From the NCBI GenBank assembly GCA_025989215.1, contig JAPDNP010000005.1, positions 169,275-233,274 of the forward strand: a stretch of 64,000 bases of DNA, read 5' to 3'. A program made the position numbers and the translations under genes. This DNA comes from Neisseriaceae bacterium JH1-16 (GTDB lineage Bacteria > Pseudomonadota > Gammaproteobacteria > Burkholderiales > Chromobacteriaceae). Positions 59,538 through 64,000 of this stretch are shown here, in pieces; positions within the stretch are counted from its first letter, which is position 1, and each line of letters starts with the position of its first letter. The notes below the pieces were generated by a model, which was given only the letters and a program-made list of their open reading frames with translations, did no database searches and was not told where the DNA came from.

Positions 59538-59670
59538 GTTCCCGCGTCTTCGGCGACCTCCTCTTCGCCCCCCGCAACCGGCTTCCTCCCGCCATCGCTA
59601 ACGCGTCATGGCGATCGATATAAATCTTTTATTGTTTTTTCTTAAACGCCGTTCCTATACTCGCCATCGT

Positions 59671-59708
59671 AACCTTTGGTAAATTAATTTACTTTTAGTT
59701 AATTTTCT
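59671..59708. promoter_or_regulatory. Operator/promoter region of the permease gene
   Basis: TTTGGTAAATTAATTTACTT contains the perfect palindrome GTAAATTAATTTAC and is followed by TTAGTTAATTTTC. It aligns with the cntA operator at 57774-57812. CTATACTCGCC just upstream (59655) gives a possible -10 box (TATACT). Confidence 0.5.
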
Positions 59709-59817
59709 CTTGGGAAACAACCCAGCGGGTTTCCCGCACCGCTGCCGCAATGTACGGCCAGCAATACAACAGCCAGCCATAGAGCGGCAGCAACACCCCA
59801 CTACAAAGGAGACATCG

Positions 59818-59883
59818 ATGAAGCGAGCGAACAGAATCGAAGCGACTCACTCCCTGGCAGTCGGACAATCGGGCAATCACTAG
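59818..59883 (+). CDS. Possible 21-residue leader peptide
   Basis: ATG 59818 is preceded by an ideal ribosome site (AAAGGAGACATCG). The frame starts MKRANRIEATHS and ends at TAG 59881, 89 bases before the permease start. The same AAAGGAGACAT stands before the permease GTG. It may be a regulatory leader or the relic of a duplicated start region; a stable protein is unlikely. Confidence 0.45.
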   Translation: MKRANRIEATHSLAVGQSGNH

Positions 59884-59972
59884 ACCCGAAGACGGCACAA
59901 GACTCGAACGGCAGACCGCGACGGAGCTCGACTCCCGACAAGCGGCGACCAGGAAAACAAAGGAGACATATA

Positions 59973-61610
59973 GTGAGTTCGCAAGAAAAAGCGCTGCCTA
60001 TAGGCGCAATAACCCCGCAGTCCCACGCGCAGCCCGCGGCGGAAAGCCACGACCTGCATCGCAACCTGACATGGAAGGACGCTTTCTGGGTCACGAGCGG
60101 CGTGCCCGCCGGCGTGCTGTTCACCATCGGCGGCGTGTCCGCCACCATCGGCCAGCCGGCCTGGATCATCTGGATCGTCGCGATCCTGGTCGGCTTCGCG
60201 CAGTGCTTCACCTACGCGGAGATTTCCGGCCTCTACCCGCACAAGTCGGGCGGCGCCTCGGTGTACGGCGCGCTCGGCTGGGTGCGCTACAGCAAGTTCG
60301 TCGCGCCGGTGTCGGTGTGGTGTAACTGGATCGCCTGGTCGCCGATGCTAGCGCTGGGCACCAGCCTCGCCGCCGGCTATATGCTCAGCTGCCTGTTCCC
60401 GGCCAACTCGGTCATCAACACCTGGCAACTGACCCTGCTCGACTTGAGCGTGATCAGCAAAGGCCTGACGCTGCGGATCAACTCGACCTTCATCCTCGCG
60501 ATGCTGTTCCTGTTGATGACCTTCAAGCTGCAGCACAGCGGCGCCGCGGCGGCCGCGAAAACACAGCGCATCCTCGGCATCGCCTCGCTGACGCCGCTGC
60601 TGGTGATCGCGCTGGTACCGCTGTTTACCGGCGACATGCCGTCCACCCACTTCCTGCCGCTGTTGCCGCTGACGCACGACGCTTCGGGTGCCTCGGTGAT
60701 GGGCCACTGGAACACCGCCGGCATCAGCACGGCGATGGGCGCGATGTTCCTGGCCTGTTGGTCGACCTTCGGTTTCGAGACCGCCGTCTGCTACACCCGC
60801 GAGTTCAAGAACCCGCAGAAGGACACGTTCAAGGCGATCTTCTCGTCCGGCCTGTTGTGCCTGTTCATGTTCATCGCGGTGCCGATCGCCTTCCAGGGCG
60901 AGCTGGGTCTGTCGGGCATGCTGGCCCCCGCCATCGTCGATGGCTCCGGTGTCGGCGCGGCGATGGCCAAGTTCGTCGGCGGCGGCGCGGTGGTGTTCAA
61001 CGTGATCGTGGTGATGCTGGTGCTGTCGATCCTGTTGATCGTGATGACGTCGATGATGGGCTCGTCGCGCACGCTGTACCAGGCATCGGTCGACGGCTGG
61101 CTGCCCAAGTACCTGTCGCACGTGAACGAACACGGCGCGCCGACCCGCGCGATGTGGACCGACCTGATCTTCAACCTGTTCCTGCTGCTGCTGTCGAACT
61201 ACATGGCGATCCTGTCGGTTTCGAACGTCTGCTACATGATCTTCGTGTTCCTGAACCTGCAGTCCGGCTGGATCCACCGCCTCGACCGCGCCGACTGGCC
61301 GCGCCCGTACAAGTGCAAGAACTGGCTGTTGGCGCTCGGCGCGCTGTGCGGCTTCTTCGACCTCGCCTTCGTCGGTGCCGGGGCCAATTTCCAGGGTGAA
61401 AACACGCTGCGCAACGGCCTGATCGCGACCTTCCTGATCGTGCCGGTGTTCATCTACCGCCATTACGTACAGGACAAGGGCCGCTTCCCCGAATCGATGC
61501 GCCGCGACATGGAACTGCCTCACGCGCGCGCCGGTTACTTGCCCTACCTCGCGCTGGCCGCCGGTGTCGCCATCGTGTGGGTTGCCGCCAAGCTGACGGT
61601 CATCAACTGA
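59973..61610 (+). CDS. APC-superfamily permease
   Basis: A 545-residue transporter with about 12 to 14 membrane helices: FWVTSGVPAGVLFTIGGVSATIG, AQCFTYAEISGLYPHKSGGASVYGALGW (APC consensus), AMGAMFLACWSTFGFETAVCYTREFKNPQKDTFKA, and SSRTLYQASVDGWLPKYLSHVNEHGAPTRAMW. The last motif is typical of amino acid or amine permeases. From its shared operator and position before the reductase, it probably imports the quaternary amine or a related substrate; this is inference. It starts with GTG after AAAGGAG. Confidence 0.9.
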   Translation: MSSQEKALPIGAITPQSHAQPAAESHDLHRNLTWKDAFWVTSGVPAGVLFTIGGVSATIGQPAWIIWIVAILVGFAQCFTYAEISGLYPHKSGGASVYGALGWVRYSKFVAPVSVWCNWIAWSPMLALGTSLAAGYMLSCLFPANSVINTWQLTLLDLSVISKGLTLRINSTFILAMLFLLMTFKLQHSGAAAAAKTQRILGIASLTPLLVIALVPLFTGDMPSTHFLPLLPLTHDASGASVMGHWNTAGISTAMGAMFLACWSTFGFETAVCYTREFKNPQKDTFKAIFSSGLLCLFMFIAVPIAFQGELGLSGMLAPAIVDGSGVGAAMAKFVGGGAVVFNVIVVMLVLSILLIVMTSMMGSSRTLYQASVDGWLPKYLSHVNEHGAPTRAMWTDLIFNLFLLLLSNYMAILSVSNVCYMIFVFLNLQSGWIHRLDRADWPRPYKCKNWLLALGALCGFFDLAFVGAGANFQGENTLRNGLIATFLIVPVFIYRHYVQDKGRFPESMRRDMELPHARAGYLPYLALAAGVAIVWVAAKLTVIN

Positions 61611-61687
61611 CCCTCGGCCGCGCTCGGCGGGGCGGCAAGCCGTCCCGCCTCGCCAACCCTGTACCCCTTGCCATCGAGGACCCCAAG

Positions 61688-62647
61688 ATGAGCCAAACGA
61701 TCAAAGTCCGGGTCGCCAGCATCGAGCAGCTGGCCATCGGCATCAAACGCTTCACCCTGCAGCCCGCCAGCGGCGCCGCGCTACCCGCCTTCGAAAGCGG
61801 CAGCCATATCTCGGTGCATATGGACAGCCCCGACGGCCGGATCAGCAACGCCTATTCGCTGACCGGGAACCTGGACGACACGAGCCGCTACCAGATCAGC
61901 GTGCGTCTCGAAGAAGCCTCGCGCGGCGGCTCGCGCTTCCTGCACGAACGGGTCGAGGCGGGCGACGAGCTCGAGATCAGCCCGCCGGGCAATCTGTTCG
62001 GCCTCGCCAGCGCGGCAGGCAAGCACCTGCTGATCGCCGGCGGCATCGGCATCACCCCGTTCATGACACATATCCAGACGCTGGCCACGCAGGCGGCCGG
62101 CTTCGAGCTCCACTACTGTTTCCGCAACCGCCAAAGTGCGGCATACCTGGACAGCCTGCCGCTCCTGCTTTCCGACAGCCAGCTCACACTGCATGAGAGC
62201 GACTATGGCGGCAGGCTCGACCTCGCGGCGCTCTTCAAGGAACAGCCCGAGCAGACCCATGTTTATGTCTGCGGCCCGGCCTCGCTCAACGAGGCCGTAA
62301 TCGCAACGGCCCGCGCCGCCGGCTGGAGCGACGAGCGCATCCATTACGAGCAATTCCGCAACGAGGTGGACACGGCCGGCGGCGCGTTCGAGGTCATGCT
62401 CGCCAAAAGCAAGCTGACCTTGCAGGTCGCCGCCGGGGAAACCTTGCTCCGGGCCATCGAGAAAGCCGGCGTCAAGGTGGACTGCATGTGCCGCGAGGGG
62501 ATTTGCGGCTCCTGCGAGACGGCCATCGTCGAAGGTCAAGCCGACCATCGCGACAGCTATCTAAGCGACTCGGAAAAAGCGGCACAGAAGACCATGCTGC
62601 TCTGCGTCTCGCGCGCGCAGGGCAACAAGCTGGTACTCGACCTCTGA
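61688..62647 (+). CDS. cntB: CntB/YeaX-type oxygenase reductase
   Basis: A 319-residue class IA reductase: flavin-binding SGSHISVHM and RISNAYSLTG, NAD-binding LLIAGGIGITPFMTHI and YVCGP, and a C-terminal plant-type [2Fe-2S] domain with Cys268, Cys273, Cys276 and Cys306 (C-x4-C-x2-C-x29-C). It passes electrons from NADH to the CntA-like oxygenase encoded at 56620. The gene lies 77 bases after the permease, so both are probably one transcript. Confidence 0.9.
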   Translation: MSQTIKVRVASIEQLAIGIKRFTLQPASGAALPAFESGSHISVHMDSPDGRISNAYSLTGNLDDTSRYQISVRLEEASRGGSRFLHERVEAGDELEISPPGNLFGLASAAGKHLLIAGGIGITPFMTHIQTLATQAAGFELHYCFRNRQSAAYLDSLPLLLSDSQLTLHESDYGGRLDLAALFKEQPEQTHVYVCGPASLNEAVIATARAAGWSDERIHYEQFRNEVDTAGGAFEVMLAKSKLTLQVAAGETLLRAIEKAGVKVDCMCREGICGSCETAIVEGQADHRDSYLSDSEKAAQKTMLLCVSRAQGNKLVLDL

Positions 62648-62662
62648 ATGCAGCACGCCCGA

Positions 62663-62702
62663 TGTTCCACGTGAAACGCCCCGGCATGCCGGGGCGTTTT
62701 GT
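62663..62702. promoter_or_regulatory. ParB parS-like site fused to a terminator hairpin
   Basis: TGTTCCACGTGAAACG (62663-62678) runs into CGCCCCGG-CATG-CCGGGGCG (62677-62696) followed by TTTTG. It is an exact 38-base repeat of the composite at 52847 and again separates two convergent genes. Confidence 0.78.
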
Positions 62703-62719
62703 TTGGTCCGCCGCGAGCG

Positions 62720-63325
62720 CTAGCCGCGCAGCAGCCCCCAGGCGATCGCCAGCAAAATCGCCGCGACACCTGCGTCGAGCACCCGCCAGGCCGCAGGCTT
62801 GGTGAACAGCGGCGCCAGCAGCCGCGCCCCGTAGGCCAGCGCGAAGAACCACACGAACGAGGCGACGATCGCGCCAGTGCCGAACCAGTAGCGCCCCTCG
62901 CCCGGGTAGCGCGCCGCCAGGCCGCCGAGCAGTACCACCGTGTCCAGATACACATGCGGGTTCAGCCAGGTGACCGCCAGCGTGGTCATCAGCGCCACCG
63001 CGAGGCCGCGCTCGTCGCGGCCGTCCAACGCCATCGACTCGCCGCGCCAGGCACGGCGCAGGGCGGCACCGGCATAGCACAACAGAAACGCCACCCCAGC
63101 CCAGCGGACAATTTGCAGCAGCGTCGGGCTGGCGGCGATCAGCGCGCCGACGCCGGCCACGCCCAATGCAATCAGCAGCACGTCGGACAAGGCGCAGCAC
63201 AGGGCGATCGGCAGCCGGTGCCGGCCCTGCAGGCCGCTCTTCAGCACGAAGGCGTTCTGCGCGCCGATCGCCACGATCAGGCTCGCCCCCATGCCGAACC
63301 CTTCCAGCAGCGGCAGATAAGTCAT
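62720..63325 (-). CDS. argO: LysE/ArgO-type basic amino acid exporter
   Basis: A 201-residue membrane exporter: LLEGFGMGASLIVAIGAQNAFVLKSGLQGRHR matches the LysE/ArgO subgroup (GAQNAFVLxxG), followed by ALCCALSDVLLIALGVAGVG and TWLNPHVYLDTVVLLG. It exports lysine or arginine. It diverges from an argP-type LysR gene, the classic LysE-LysG or ArgO-ArgP arrangement. Confidence 0.93.
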   Translation of the reverse strand: MTYLPLLEGFGMGASLIVAIGAQNAFVLKSGLQGRHRLPIALCCALSDVLLIALGVAGVGALIAASPTLLQIVRWAGVAFLLCYAGAALRRAWRGESMALDGRDERGLAVALMTTLAVTWLNPHVYLDTVVLLGGLAARYPGEGRYWFGTGAIVASFVWFFALAYGARLLAPLFTKPAAWRVLDAGVAAILLAIAWGLLRG

Positions 63326-63422
63326 GTCGTTCTCCCCAGGCCATCGTTATCAGTGGCCAAATGGTGGACCGCCACTACAATGAAGAAAAGCTAATTAAAT
63401 TCTCTAACCATTAGAAAAAATC

Positions 63423-64000
63423 ATGTTCGACTACAAGCTACTCGCCGCGCTCGACGCGGTGGTCCAGGAGGGCAATTTCGACAAGGCCGCGCGGCGGCTG
63501 TGCATCACCCAGTCGGCGGTGTCGCAGCGGCTGCGGCTGCTGGAGGAGCGCTTCGGCCAGATGCTGGTGGTGCGCGGCACGCCGGCGCGCGCCACCGCCG
63601 CCGGCCAGCGGCTGCTGCGCCATGTGCGCCAGGTGGGGCTGCTCGAGCAGGAACTGATCGGCGATCTGCAGGGCGACGTCGACGACGACTACGTGGCGCT
63701 GCCGGTTGGTCTCAACAACGACTCGCTCAGCACCTGGTTTCTCGACGCGGTAGGCAGCGTAGTGGCCCGCGAACGGCTGCTGTTGCAGCTCACCGTCGAG
63801 GACGAGGGCCACACGCTGGCGCTGCTGAAGAACGGCGACGTGCTCGGCTGCGTCAGCAGCACCGCAACGCCTGCCACCGGCTGCGTCAGCAGTCGGCTCG
63901 GCCTGATGCGCTACCGCTGCATCGCCACCCCGGCCTTCGCCGCGCGTCACTTCTCCGGCGGGGTCAACCGCGCCTCGCTGCGCCAGGCCCCCGGCATCAT
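63423..64000 (+). CDS. argP: LysR-family regulator ArgP/LysG, 3' end cut off
   Basis: The first 192 codons are in the window with no stop. The N-terminal helix-turn-helix is MFDYKLLAALDAVVQEGNFDKAARRLCITQSAVSQRLRLLEERFGQ, followed by the start of the effector domain (VALPVGLNNDSLSTWFLDAV, LTVEDEGHTLALLKNGDVLGCVSS). The sequence fits ArgP/LysG, which activates the divergent exporter when lysine or arginine accumulates. The intergenic AT-rich patch (63385-63420) should hold the operator. Confidence 0.93.
   Translation, partial: MFDYKLLAALDAVVQEGNFDKAARRLCITQSAVSQRLRLLEERFGQMLVVRGTPARATAAGQRLLRHVRQVGLLEQELIGDLQGDVDDDYVALPVGLNNDSLSTWFLDAVGSVVARERLLLQLTVEDEGHTLALLKNGDVLGCVSSTATPATGCVSSRLGLMRYRCIATPAFAARHFSGGVNRASLRQAPGI

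Larger units (their letters stand above)
59395..59972. other. Long leader region of the permease gene
   Basis: 578 bases holding the regulator's terminator (59512), an AT-rich operator region (59671-59708), a small open frame with a strong ribosome site (59818-59883) and a second copy of the same ribosome site before the permease. No other gene is seen. Confidence 0.6.

Overview
The window comes from a GC-rich betaproteobacterium, most likely of the order Neisseriales (Chromobacteriaceae-like). I base this on the ompR/envZ pair, the single-cysteine DksA, the pilT/yggS/proC/yggT neighbourhood, the lptM-lysA-cyaY block and a metH-parC-tkt-gap-pgk-fba housekeeping backbone. The species cannot be named from this sequence. 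No rRNA, tRNA, CRISPR array, prophage or complete insertion sequence was recognised. Both ends cut a gene: an envZ-like kinase at base 1 and an argP-like LysR regulator at base 64000.

Layout. 0-8.7 kb: ompR, two small secreted proteins (one with a strict 12-cysteine repeat), yqiA, a solute-binding protein, metH, and the small proteins YdcH and DOPA-dioxygenase-like. 8.7-9.65 kb: non-coding DNA rich in repeats. 9.65-19.8 kb: parC, elaA, a membrane protein and a glycolysis/pentose cluster (tkt, gap, pgk, a LysE exporter, fba). 19.8-25.7 kb: an accessory island with AT-rich DNA, a palindromic element, a secreted protein, an AraC regulator and a probable peptide-modification cassette. 26-36.5 kb: a cobalamin-type radical SAM enzyme, HPP-CBS, marR, a ClC channel, moaD-moaE-mobA, a 5'-nucleotidase lipoprotein, PaiB and GFA proteins. 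36.5-49.9 kb: an M14 carboxypeptidase, aroG, dksA, a cytochrome c, yggT-proC-yggS, pilT, a truncated EAL protein, the gltIJKL aspartate/glutamate ABC operon and ksgA. 50-53 kb: yqaA, cyaY, lptM, lysA, GNAT. 53.2-62.6 kb: a quaternary-amine locus (betA, betB, cntA-like Rieske oxygenase, XRE-PAS regulator, APC permease, cntB-like reductase). 62.7-64 kb: argO/argP.

The most interesting system is at 20971-25723: an AraC regulator, a leader with stacked hairpins, a 64-residue peptide made of ten GGT(V/I) repeats, a radical SAM/SPASM enzyme with a PqqD-like N-terminus, a PF10014-type 2-oxoglutarate dioxygenase, and the AzlC/AzlD branched-chain amino acid exporter pair. I read it as a RiPP-like pathway acting on Thr/Val/Ile of a repeat peptide. 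The amino acid exporter and the lack of a peptide ABC exporter raise the possibility that the product is a small modified amino acid or short peptide.

Four DNA-level patterns run through the window. (1) The 9-mer TTGGCCGAA occurs about 43 times (both strands, counted by eye) where under one is expected, sometimes as inverted pairs that form terminators, which resembles a DNA uptake sequence. It is missing from 18.3-24.9 kb and from 59.2 kb to the end. (2) Six near-consensus ParB parS sites are spread over the window, three of them paired with terminators. (3) A 147-bp element with 20-bp terminal inverted repeats and its derivatives occur five times, each time exactly at a stop codon. (4) A shared AT-rich operator sits before cntA, before the permease gene and at the start of the XRE-PAS regulator, tying these three genes into one regulon.
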